From the NCBI GenBank assembly GCA_937967705.1, contig CALCJG010000396.1:1-11861 (forward strand): a stretch of 11,861 nt of DNA, given 5' to 3'. The notes beneath the pieces are model-generated. The model had not been told where the DNA came from, made no database searches, and worked only from the letters and a program-made list of their open reading frames with translations. The DNA comes from an uncultured Spirochaetia bacterium. Its GTDB lineage: Bacteria > Spirochaetota > UBA4802 > JAGODF01. The position numbers were made by a program, and so were the translations under genes. Below are positions 1-5,811 of the stretch, in pieces (positions within the stretch are counted from its first letter, which is position 1; every line of letters starts with the position of its first letter).

Positions 1-114
1 GATAAAGATCTCACAGCCCCGCCGTATACTGCCGAGGGCCGCATCGAGGGATACGAATTTTTCCGGGTATTTCTCCGACCAGGCCTGCAGTTCCGGGGTT
101 AAAACTTCCTTCAT
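1..114 (-). CDS. Acetyl-CoA hydrolase/transferase family protein, N-terminal fragment
   Basis: Only the first 38 codons are inside the window; the gene continues to the left. The start ATG is at 114-112, preceded at 6 bases by a full AGGAGG (complement of 121-126). The segment has the pattern W-x-x-K-Y-P-E-K-F-V-S-L followed by a short helix and S-I-R-R-G-C-E-I-F-I. That is how many acetyl-CoA hydrolase / 4-hydroxybutyrate CoA-transferase family proteins begin (the usual continuation is a glycine-rich 'GTGCGEP'-like loop, not visible here). Members move CoA between acetate and other acyl groups in the cytoplasm. The family call rests on this short N-terminus only, so the substrate cannot be told. 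A TTGACA lies at 175-170 on the same strand, but no convincing -10 follows it. Confidence 0.65.
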   Translation of the reverse strand, partial: MKEVLTPELQAWSEKYPEKFVSLDAALGSIRRGCEIFI

Positions 115-260
115 ACCGCACCTCCTCAGGCAGGATTTACCGAATCCATGGTGATCTCCGGCTCCGGTATGTCAATGACATTACCCTCTTAGCGGGTTTA
201 CCTTCATCTGCCCCCGCCCTTATAAACAGCCCGAATTATTGGTCATTCTGAATATTTTGA

Positions 261-289
261 TTGCAACTTTTTGATCCCCGCCTTATACT
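261..289 (+). promoter_or_regulatory. Sigma70-like promoter for the 336-701 gene
   Basis: TTGCAA at 261-266 and TATACT at 284-289 are separated by exactly 17 bases. This points to a transcript starting near 296, giving a leader of about 40 bases that includes the AAAGGAGG ribosome binding site. Position and spacing are seen in the sequence; activity is inferred. Confidence 0.6.
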
Positions 290-335
290 GATAATGGTGA
301 TACAGGTAATCCAACCTACCCCAAAGGAGGTCTTT

Positions 336-701
336 ATGAACAATAGACTTTCGTTCAGCAGCCTGGAAAAAGAATTCACCCCCCGCATGAGAAGCAAGAT
401 CAACAACGCCGAGGACGTTGTCGATCTGGAAAACCACTTTTCCTTTACCATAGTCAGCCTTCTGAAAAGGGTATTCCCGGAAGGCAATATTGACATAAGA
501 ATGGACGATATCGTCTTCGATCCCCGGTCCAAACGCTATTACAGCGTCAGCCCCAGACTGACCGGCTCCCTCGCCTTTCAGGAACTCTGGCAGAGTTCCG
601 ATCTCGAGAACGTACTCTTCAGATTTGCCGACAAGACCTACCGGCGCTACATGCATCTGTGCAAGCACCCGGCAAAGACTGAAAAGAAGATACGTAACTG
701 A
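336..701 (+). CDS. Hypothetical protein, 121 residues
   Basis: I do not recognise the family. The frame is open further upstream, but the ATG at 336 is the start I choose because AAAGGAGG lies seven bases before it and a good promoter sits at 261-289; earlier in-frame ATGs would fall over that promoter. The protein is soluble, with no signal peptide or membrane segment. An N-terminal charged helical part (LEKEF, RMRSKINNAEDVVDLENHF) leads into a mixed alpha/beta middle (FTIVSLLKRVF, IDIRMDDIVFDP) and a basic tail ending KKIRN. It stands alone on this strand between two minus-strand genes, so it is probably monocistronic. No terminator was seen after the stop. Coding status is fairly sure from the ribosome binding site plus promoter; the function is unknown. 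Confidence 0.75.
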   Translation: MNNRLSFSSLEKEFTPRMRSKINNAEDVVDLENHFSFTIVSLLKRVFPEGNIDIRMDDIVFDPRSKRYYSVSPRLTGSLAFQELWQSSDLENVLFRFADKTYRRYMHLCKHPAKTEKKIRN

Positions 702-743
702 GGCACCGGCGGGACACCCCTTTGAGTCGTCGGTCTCTCCGAG

Positions 744-1259
744 CTAACCGTCATTTCTGTGCAGATCCCTGAAGAGGGCCTGTGGTCCCTCCCGGGTTCC
801 TTTTACCGACGCCATCAGCAGCCTGAGGTCGAAGGTGAGGAGAAAGATCGTTTTGATACGGGACCTAATCAGGTAACAGCGGAGAACCGTACACAGGAGG
901 GTGCTCCCAAGACGTTCGATCTCCTCATCAACGTCTCGTCTGAAACGAGCGGCAGCGTAAAACATCTCTCCCAGTATCTGCAGGGAGGTATGCCCCCCCT
1001 TCATGGAGAGAAGTATACCCCGCAGGCCTGTACGGCCGGCACCGATATCCTCCCAGAGCTGGCGGTCCATGACCCAGAGCATCACCCTGACCATCTCCCT
1101 GGATTGTTCCCCCAGGGTATGATCGGAAGTCCGGCTCCTCAGATGATAGCGGTGGTATTCCAAGGCTCTTTCCAGCACCCTCTGCCACCGCCTTACTGCC
1201 CGGCGTGTATAAAGAATGAGCAGCAGGGTCGTCCCCGTCAGAGCAAGGCCATAGATCAT
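744..1259 (-). CDS. Hypothetical membrane-anchored protein, 171 residues
   Basis: The start ATG at 1259 is preceded by AAGGA six bases upstream. Residues 3-17 form one hydrophobic segment, followed at once by an Arg-rich stretch (RRAVRRW). This predicts a single N-terminal anchor with the body in the cytoplasm (positive-inside rule). The remainder is rich in Arg and Leu and looks helical; a second, weaker hydrophobic stretch (TIFLLTF) lies near residues 137-143. I recognise no domain. The opposite strand is also open over this interval (759-1352), but that frame runs straight through the terminator at 1312-1335 and has low-quality composition, so I take the minus strand. The gene lies just past that terminator, so it probably has its own promoter, but only weak candidates are visible at 1260-1311. 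Confidence 0.62.
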   Translation of the reverse strand: MIYGLALTGTTLLLILYTRRAVRRWQRVLERALEYHRYHLRSRTSDHTLGEQSREMVRVMLWVMDRQLWEDIGAGRTGLRGILLSMKGGHTSLQILGEMFYAAARFRRDVDEEIERLGSTLLCTVLRCYLIRSRIKTIFLLTFDLRLLMASVKGTREGPQALFRDLHRNDG

Positions 1260-1311
1260 CTCACATCCTTGAGGAATTTTATGGGTCGTCCGGAAATACT
1301 CCGGGGATTAA

Positions 1312-1335
1312 AAAAACCCCTCTTCAGGGGTTTTT
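1312..1335 (-). terminator. Rho-independent terminator of the 1399-1599 gene
   Basis: A perfect 10-base-pair inverted repeat (AAAAACCCCT / AGGGGTTTTT) with a four-base loop ends in an uninterrupted T tract on the minus strand. It lies about 65 bases past the stop of the small minus-strand gene. Because the stem begins with A and ends with T it could also work on the plus strand, but no plus-strand gene leads into it. Confidence 0.82.
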
Positions 1336-1398
1336 CGGTGATGATGCGGTGATGAGAAAGAATTTTCTGCATAAACTGAGGAAACCGAAGGATTCCCA

Positions 1399-1599
1399 TC
1401 AGCCCGGAACTTTTTTAATAACCTTATTGGTCAGCATCTCCTGCAGCTGATTGAGAAGCTTTTTCTCCTGCGCATCGATATGCATGTCCTCATTGGCCAC
1501 TGCCAGAATAGCCTCATATTCCGACGTGGTCAATTGACCGTCATCTATCGCCTTCTTGATCATTTCGGCGAGTTTTCTTCCGGATTCACTTACTGACAT
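1399..1599 (-). CDS. Small helical protein, 66 residues, possibly TerB-like
   Basis: The start ATG at 1599 has GGGAGGT seven bases before it. The protein is short, soluble and charged. It reads as two helical segments: residues 5-19 (ESGRKLAEMIKKAID), then after the turn DGQLTTSEY a second block (EAILAVANED) and a third (DAQEKKLLNQLQEML). The pattern 'DG.lt..Ey..il..a.eD..id..Ek.lL..l..ml' recalls a compressed TerB-like / tellurite-resistance helical domain, but the match is by eye and only partial. It is transcribed alone: a strong terminator follows, and the divergent isocitrate dehydrogenase gene lies upstream across a 255-base gap. Two TATA-like boxes (complement of 1637-1656) could serve as -10 elements, without a clear -35. 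Confidence 0.75.
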   Translation of the reverse strand: MSVSESGRKLAEMIKKAIDDGQLTTSEYEAILAVANEDMHIDAQEKKLLNQLQEMLTNKVIKKVPG

Positions 1600-1778
1600 T
1601 TTACACCTCCCAAAGGATCGAAATCTAGGACCTTCCTTTATAAATTAGGGTATAATTGCCGTTGAGGAACGGCTGATCCTGCTAAAACCGCAACTACTGA
1701 CATAATGCAAAGGGCTTTTCGGGTGTCAAGAGACTTTTCATCTCCCGCAGAGCTTTAGCGCTTTATTCATCAAACAGT

Positions 1779-1806
1779 TTGACATAAATGCCCGGGTAAC
1801 TACAAT
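1779..1806 (+). promoter_or_regulatory. Sigma70-like promoter for isocitrate dehydrogenase
   Basis: TTGACA (1779-1784), a 16-base spacer and TACAAT (1801-1806) lie about 50 bases before the start codon. The spacer contains the small palindrome CCCGGG. The rest of the 1600-1854 gap shows no gene and no clear operator. Confidence 0.7.
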
Positions 1807-1854
1807 GCCGAATCAATCTCCATTTTCAGTAACTCTATAGTCAGGGGGGATGGC

Positions 1855-2853
1855 ATGAGCCGGACCATAACAGTCATACCCGGCGACGGGATCGGTCGGG
1901 AGATCACCGAGGCGGTCTTAGCGGTGATGGATGCCGCGGATGCGGGGCTCTCCTGGGAGATCATGCCCGCCGGCGGGGAGGTGATGAACCGTTACGGCAC
2001 CCCCCTTCCTCAGGAGACCCTGGATTCCATACTGCGGAACCGAATCGCCCTGAAAGGCCCCCTCACTACGCCCATTGGAACGGGTTTCAGCTCGGTGAAC
2101 GTCTCCCTGCGGAAAAACCTCGACCTCTACGCCAACTTCCGCCCCGCCCGAAGCATGGAGGGGGTCGCCAGCCGCTACGAGAACGTGGACCTCATCATCG
2201 TAAGGGAGAATACGGAAGGGCTCTACAGCGGGCTGGAGCACGTAGTGACCCGGGGAGTCGTGGAAAGCCTCCGCGTCATCACGGAAAAGGGTTCCGAGCG
2301 CATCGTCCGATTCGCCTTCGATACCGCCCGCAAATACCGACGCCGGAAGGTGACCGCGGTCCACAAGGCCAACATACTCAAGCTGAGCGACGGGCTCTTC
2401 CTGGAAGTGGCCCGCGAGGTGGCGCGGAATTACCCGGACATCGCCTTCGAGGAGATGATCGTTGATGCCACCGCCATGCACTTGGTGATGAATCCCGAAC
2501 GTTTCGATATTCTGGTGATGGAGAACCTCTTCGGGGACATTATTTCGGATCTTGCGAGCGGTCTCATAGGAGGTCTCGGCATGGCCCCTTCGGCTAACAT
2601 CGGCACGGAAGCCGCGGTCTTCGAAGCAGTGCACGGCTCCGCACCGGACATCGCCGGCAAGGGGATCGCCAACCCCACGGCCCTCCTCCTGGCGGGAGTG
2701 CTCATGCTGCGCCATCTGGAAAAGGACGATGCGGCGGAAAGGATTGAAAAAGCGGTGCGGCATGCCATACGGGAGAAGCTATCCCTAACGCGGGACCTGG
2801 GCGGCACGGCCTCTACTGGGGATTACGCCAAGGGGATTATCGGGCTGCTCTGA
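1855..2853 (+). CDS. NAD-type isocitrate dehydrogenase (isocitrate/isopropylmalate dehydrogenase family)
   Basis: This cytoplasmic beta-decarboxylating dehydrogenase of 332 residues most likely converts isocitrate to 2-oxoglutarate and CO2 in the TCA cycle. The family opening IPGDGIG is at residues 8-14. The isocitrate-binding loop S80-V-N82-V-S-L-R86 is followed by R96 and R117, with Y124 in RENTEGLYSGLEH; K171 is in VHKANILK. The metal-binding aspartates are D204, D228 and D232. RENTE...YSG favours isocitrate dehydrogenase over isopropylmalate dehydrogenase, which has RELTGG. The cofactor loop HGSAPDI (260-266) has Asp-Ile where E. coli NADP-IDH has Lys344-Tyr345, pointing to NAD+. The length fits the short NAD-IDH/LeuB-like group. 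The start at 1855 has AGGGGGG upstream and a strong promoter. It stands alone, with no other TCA or lysine-pathway gene in view; homoisocitrate dehydrogenase is a less likely alternative. Confidence 0.93.
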   Translation: MSRTITVIPGDGIGREITEAVLAVMDAADAGLSWEIMPAGGEVMNRYGTPLPQETLDSILRNRIALKGPLTTPIGTGFSSVNVSLRKNLDLYANFRPARSMEGVASRYENVDLIIVRENTEGLYSGLEHVVTRGVVESLRVITEKGSERIVRFAFDTARKYRRRKVTAVHKANILKLSDGLFLEVAREVARNYPDIAFEEMIVDATAMHLVMNPERFDILVMENLFGDIISDLASGLIGGLGMAPSANIGTEAAVFEAVHGSAPDIAGKGIANPTALLLAGVLMLRHLEKDDAAERIEKAVRHAIREKLSLTRDLGGTASTGDYAKGIIGLL

Positions 2854-2871
2854 GCCCCTGCCTGAAGCGAA

Positions 2872-3234
2872 TCACCCCAGACCCCGCCTCTCCAGATCCC
2901 CGTCCTCGTAGCCGTAGTGATGCCCCAGTTCGTGTATAAGAGTCAGGCGTATTTCCCTCTTCAATTGCCTGAGATTTCCGCACATCTCCAGCAGAGGAAG
3001 CCGGAAGAGTGTAATGCGGTCCGGGAGGAGATCGGGGCTCTCGGAAAGTCTCTGTCCCACGGGGGTCCCTTCATACAGGCCGAGCAGATCCTCCTCCAGA
3101 CCCTCAGGCGGAAAATCCTCCGCTCCGAAGATGATCCCCTCGGCGCTCTCCCTCAAATCCCCCGGGAGCCCGCGGACCAGGGCATCAGCCTCTGCCTGAA
3201 CCAGCCTCTCGAAATCCCTGCGGTTCATCTTCAT
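2872..3234 (-). CDS. Minimal zincin metallopeptidase family protein, 120 residues
   Basis: The protein carries H101-E-L-G-H105-H-Y-G-Y-E-D111 near its C-terminus, the HExxHxxGxxD zinc site typical of the short zincin-like family annotated as 'metallopeptidase family protein' (Zincin_1 type). The preceding segment (REIRLTLI) also fits that family, as do the length of about 120 residues and the C-terminal ED-G-DLERRGL. Glu102 would be the catalytic base and H101, H105 and D111 the zinc ligands. Cellular substrates of this family are not established. It starts 21 bases after the stop of the deacetylase-fold gene and has no good Shine-Dalgarno, so it is probably translated by coupling in a two-gene operon. 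A second in-frame ATG two codons in (3228) is possible. Its 3' end converges on isocitrate dehydrogenase, 18 bases away. Confidence 0.86.
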   Translation of the reverse strand: MKMNRRDFERLVQAEADALVRGLPGDLRESAEGIIFGAEDFPPEGLEEDLLGLYEGTPVGQRLSESPDLLPDRITLFRLPLLEMCGNLRQLKREIRLTLIHELGHHYGYEDGDLERRGLG

Positions 3235-3255
3235 GGATGTGGCCGTGTCATGGGG

Positions 3256-4038
3256 TCAGCGGAATCCCTCACAGAAGGCCTCGGCGTTCATGCCCAGGAC
3301 CCCGTGATTGTATCCCCCCTCCAGGAGGGCGTAGCGCCTCCCCTGGCAGAGTTTTCCGGAATACTCCTTCATCAGGCGGCCCAGTTCATGATAATCCTCC
3401 GGGGAGAGGAGATTCCCCCAGTCCTGCAGCCCCTGGTCGAAACCGGCGGAGGCCACGAAGATGTCCACGCTTCCGAGGGTCTTCATGTGGTCCTCCACCT
3501 CCTGAAGGTATTCATCGCTATCGCCGGCCATGGGATTCAGGATATCGACCTGAAGTCCGTCGGTGCGGTTTTCCAGGATGTTGATGTTTCCGTCCCCGGT
3601 ATGCAGGTCGAAATCCAGGAGGAAAGCGGATTTTATCTTCTTCTCGGCGAAGAGGCGCAGTAGGCTCACGCTGATATTGTTGAAATAGCAGAACCCCCAG
3701 CAGGAATCGGCGGAGGCGTGATGCCCCGGCGGCCGTATGACGGCGAAGGAGGGATTGCCGGCATAGGCGGTCTTTGCTGCCAGTACGGCTCCCCCCGCCG
3801 CCAGCGCGGCGATCTCATAGAGAAGCGGGTCCGCCTGTATGCGCCTCAGCTGCCGCTCCGTGTGGGCCCTGAGCAGGTCCTCCTCGGAGGCCGGCGAGGG
3901 AGAAACGATCTCGCAGAGATCGCTCCTCCGCTCGAGGATGTTCATAATGCTCTCCAGCCTGCCGGCGGAGGCCGCCGGGTCCATGGCGTAGGTGGAATTG
4001 AAATACTTGGGATGGAAGACGACCTTCAACCTCTCCAT
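3256..4038 (-). CDS. Histone-deacetylase-fold amidohydrolase (AcuC / acetylpolyamine amidohydrolase superfamily)
   Basis: This is a zinc-dependent deacetylase-fold protein of 260 residues. I start it at the ATG at 4038, because AGGAGGTGATC sits directly before it; a longer frame from 4065 would cover that site. Motifs in order: RPPGHHA (102-108; H106 and H107 are the catalytic pair), GFCYFNN (115-121), D142-F-D144-L-H146-T-G-D-G (zinc ligands D144 and H146), AGFD (198-201; third zinc ligand D201) and E-G-G-Y243 (transition-state tyrosine). The usual His after H146 is Thr147 here. The protein is shorter than AcuC (about 390 residues) and lacks a signal peptide, so it acts in the cytoplasm on acetylated polyamines, lysines or another amide; the substrate cannot be told. 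It is the first gene of a pair with the metallopeptidase. Confidence 0.92.
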   Translation of the reverse strand: MERLKVVFHPKYFNSTYAMDPAASAGRLESIMNILERRSDLCEIVSPSPASEEDLLRAHTERQLRRIQADPLLYEIAALAAGGAVLAAKTAYAGNPSFAVIRPPGHHASADSCWGFCYFNNISVSLLRLFAEKKIKSAFLLDFDLHTGDGNINILENRTDGLQVDILNPMAGDSDEYLQEVEDHMKTLGSVDIFVASAGFDQGLQDWGNLLSPEDYHELGRLMKEYSGKLCQGRRYALLEGGYNHGVLGMNAEAFCEGFR

Positions 4039-4115
4039 GATCACCTCCTGGGGATGAAATCGCAATATCTCAGAAACGCCCCGGCTACTAGTTGTTTCCG
4101 GATCACCATGAGTAT

Positions 4116-4144
4116 ATAATAGGGGCTAACGGAGGAAGAATCAA
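4116..4144 (-). promoter_or_regulatory. Sigma70-like promoter for the deacetylase/metallopeptidase pair
   Basis: On the minus strand TTGATT (4144-4139) is followed after exactly 17 bases by TATTAT (4121-4116). This would start a transcript near 4109 with a leader of about 70 bases. It lies just past the end of the upstream small membrane-protein gene. Confidence 0.5.
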
Positions 4145-4180
4145 CTCCATTACCCTTTGCATATCCCTAATGAGATGAAT

Positions 4181-4375
4181 TCATACTTCCCGGTTATCTG
4201 ATAAAAGCGCCAGAACCAGAACGGCGAACCAGCCGAAAAAAAAGGTCCCCGCCATCCAGCCCGCGATGCTCCGGTTCTTTTTCTTAGCCAGACTGTAGGC
4301 CAGAAAAAACGGAACGATGACGATCGCGAGGATGAACACTATGATAAGGATCTCATAGAAACCTATGCCTGCCAT
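4181..4375 (-). CDS. Small two-helix membrane protein, 64 residues
   Basis: The start ATG at 4375 has AGGAGG seven bases before it. Residues 5-29 (hydrophobic, from FYEILIIVF to LAYSLA) and 42-59 (GTFFFGWFAVLVLALL) are two clear membrane helices, joined by the basic cytoplasmic loop AKKKNRSIAGWMAG. Small proteins with 'K.KNRS..gW...~FGW.avlvL.lL' are common in bacterial genomes and are usually annotated only as hypothetical or PLDc_N-like membrane proteins. The gene is last in the minus-strand run after the sulfatase-fold enzyme and methyltransferases, and its ribosome binding site overlaps the stop of a possible 32-residue frame. No terminator is evident after it. Confidence 0.8.
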   Translation of the reverse strand: MAGIGFYEILIIVFILAIVIVPFFLAYSLAKKKNRSIAGWMAGTFFFGWFAVLVLALLSDNREV

Positions 4376-4386
4376 GATGGGACCTC

Positions 4387-4485
4387 CTAAATGTTGTCCT
4401 TGAAATACTGATGGTCTTCAACACCCCGAACCTCCTCCGGTCCCAGGATAAGACTCAAGCCCTGTTCGTTGGTAAAAAGATACAC
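4387..4485 (-). CDS. Possible small protein, 32 residues, GTG start
   Basis: The 113-base gap between the methyltransferase stop and the small membrane protein contains an open frame with good protein character. It starts at GTG 4485 (VYLFTNEQGLSL...) and ends ...DHQYFKDNI. Its TAG stop is part of the TAGGAGG ribosome binding site of the next gene, as in tightly packed operons. It lies in the same frame as the methyltransferase, separated from it by one TAA and one codon. It could therefore be an independent small protein with a weak GGCGGA ribosome binding site, or a former C-terminal extension of the methyltransferase cut off by the TAA. No family is recognised. Confidence 0.38.
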   Translation of the reverse strand: MYLFTNEQGLSLILGPEEVRGVEDHQYFKDNI

Positions 4486-4488
4486 AGT

Positions 4489-5103
4489 TTATCCGCCCGG
4501 CTTTGAAGCAAATACATAGGCCCGTCGGCTCGGATACTCCACCCCCGAATAGGGCTCCCGTTCCATCACCTCTATCCTCCGAAAGCCGCACTCCCCCAGA
4601 CAACGGGTAATGAAGTCCGAGGGGAAAAAGAAGAAATCAATGTCCACCGCATGCCCCAGATATTCCCGGATTGACAAGATATCCTCCCCCACGTGATAGG
4701 TGCCCAGGAAGAGACCCCCGGGACGCAGTACACGGAAGATTTCCCGGAAGGCCCTCTCCGCCTGGTCCCGTGTAAAGTGCACGATGGCGTAGAAGGCCAC
4801 CGCAGCTGCCACCCTCTCCTCCCCGAAGGGAAGCGCCAGGAGATCACCCCGAAGGAAGGGGATATCGGGATGCCGCCGCCGCGCTTCTGCCAGTATACCG
4901 CCGGAGACATCCAGACCCGAGACCGCCAGGCCCAGGTCTTTCAGATAGCGGGAGGTATTTCCGGGACCGCATCCCAGATCCCAGACCGGGGAGGCATCGC
5001 CCACCTCCCGGGCGAACCTCCCCAGCATCTCCCGATCCATCGGCTTATGGGCGTGTTCGTCGGCAAAGGCCTCGGCCCATTCCGGCGCCACGGTATCGTA
5101 CAT
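4489..5103 (-). CDS. Class I SAM-dependent methyltransferase, 204 residues
   Basis: This soluble Rossmann-fold methyltransferase belongs to the UbiE/Methyltransf_11-like group. Motif I is VWDLGCGPGN (40-49). The acidic residue that binds the SAM ribose is D65 in SGLDVS, the motif after it is GDLLALPF (86-93), the post-motif is VAFYAIVHF (102-110), and the family signature VLRPGG is at 125-130. The N-terminal YDTVAPEWAEAF is the usual helix of this group. It starts at ATG 5103 with only a poor Shine-Dalgarno, 46 bases after the isoprenylcysteine-methyltransferase-like gene, and so probably shares its transcript. The substrate cannot be told from the sequence. The partner enzymes suggest an envelope or lipid-linked metabolite, but family members also act on small molecules and quinones. 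Confidence 0.93.
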   Translation of the reverse strand: MYDTVAPEWAEAFADEHAHKPMDREMLGRFAREVGDASPVWDLGCGPGNTSRYLKDLGLAVSGLDVSGGILAEARRRHPDIPFLRGDLLALPFGEERVAAAVAFYAIVHFTRDQAERAFREIFRVLRPGGLFLGTYHVGEDILSIREYLGHAVDIDFFFFPSDFITRCLGECGFRRIEVMEREPYSGVEYPSRRAYVFASKPGG

Positions 5104-5149
5104 TTTCTCAATACGCCTGACATCCTGTCCCGTAGAGGCACCTCGCGTT

Positions 5150-5800
5150 TCACCAAATAAAGGGAATGATGCGTTTCCTCTTTAGAGCATAATCCCTGTA
5201 ACCTGGAATAGTCAACAGGGTTTTTTCTTCGATGAGAATTCGGAGAACGAGGGAGGGTATCAGGAGCAGAGAGAAGATCCCTGCTGTTAAGACGTTGAAA
5301 AAGAAGAGGGTAAGCCCCAGGTGGATCAGGAGCATCCCTGCATAGGCAGGATGACGCAGGAGTGAATAAGGACCGGAAGATATGATTTTATGATCCTCCC
5401 GCTTCCTCACGACATGGGAATAGTATTTTCCCAACGTTTCTACGGCCCCAATGCGCAGAAGGAGACCGGCCAGCAAGAGTAGAACACCGCAGAGGTGATA
5501 CAATCCCGGCGCTCGCCAGAGAGAGGGATTATAGAGGGCCGAGAGAACCGTCAGGGCCTGGCTTACGGCATAAAACTCCCTGGTGCCGTAGTCCGCGGTT
5601 TCCACCTTCTCATGAACATCCCTGCGGGATACCCGGATCTCATAGACGAGCCAGAGCAGATAGATCCCGATGACCGCCGTCTCACCGGCGACGAAGAACA
5701 CGCCCCGGGTCTCTGTAAAAATGAAGAGCCTTCGGTACCCCAGAAGGGCCATGCCCAGGATCAGGGAAACCGGCAGAACGTAGGATAAGAGTTTTTTCAA
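5150..5800 (-). CDS. Isoprenylcysteine carboxyl methyltransferase family membrane protein, 216 residues
   Basis: This integral membrane methyltransferase belongs to the ICMT/PEMT-like family. Hydrophobic helices lie at about residues 5-21, 33-54, 100-117 and 155-190. The C-terminal core carries the family signature: EDHKIISSGPY, then LLRHPAYAG (147-155), a helical hairpin, R187-I-L-I-E191-E192, and YRDYALKRKRIIPF. SAM is bound by the conserved Arg-His-Pro and Glu-Glu parts. Bacterial members methylate unknown substrates, sometimes lipids. The start is TTG at 5800, only 11 bases after the stop of the sulfatase-fold gene, with AGGAT before it; the next ATG (residue 17) would remove half of the first membrane helix. 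The rare start codon and tight spacing suggest translation coupled to the upstream gene. Confidence 0.9.
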   Translation of the reverse strand: MKKLLSYVLPVSLILGMALLGYRRLFIFTETRGVFFVAGETAVIGIYLLWLVYEIRVSRRDVHEKVETADYGTREFYAVSQALTVLSALYNPSLWRAPGLYHLCGVLLLLAGLLLRIGAVETLGKYYSHVVRKREDHKIISSGPYSLLRHPAYAGMLLIHLGLTLFFFNVLTAGIFSLLLIPSLVLRILIEEKTLLTIPGYRDYALKRKRIIPFIW

Positions 5801-5811
5801 AGGATATCCTG

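Noticed and set aside
147..175. TTGACA on the minus strand as a promoter for the 1-114 gene
   Set aside because: At 17 bases' distance the -10 would be ACCATG, which is too far from consensus.
759..1352. 197-codon plus-strand open frame opposite the 744-1259 gene
   Set aside because: It reads through the perfect terminator hairpin at 1312-1335, has no Shine-Dalgarno and has shadow-like composition. The minus strand has a ribosome binding site and a membrane anchor.
1918..2763. Long open frame of 281 codons antisense to isocitrate dehydrogenase
   Set aside because: It is a codon-bias shadow of a strongly conserved gene: rich in His, Gly and Arg, without a ribosome binding site or recognisable domain.
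2917..3663. 248-codon open frame on the plus strand opposite the deacetylase and metallopeptidase genes
   Set aside because: The minus strand carries complete catalytic motifs of two known families; the plus-strand frame is a shadow with no start signal.
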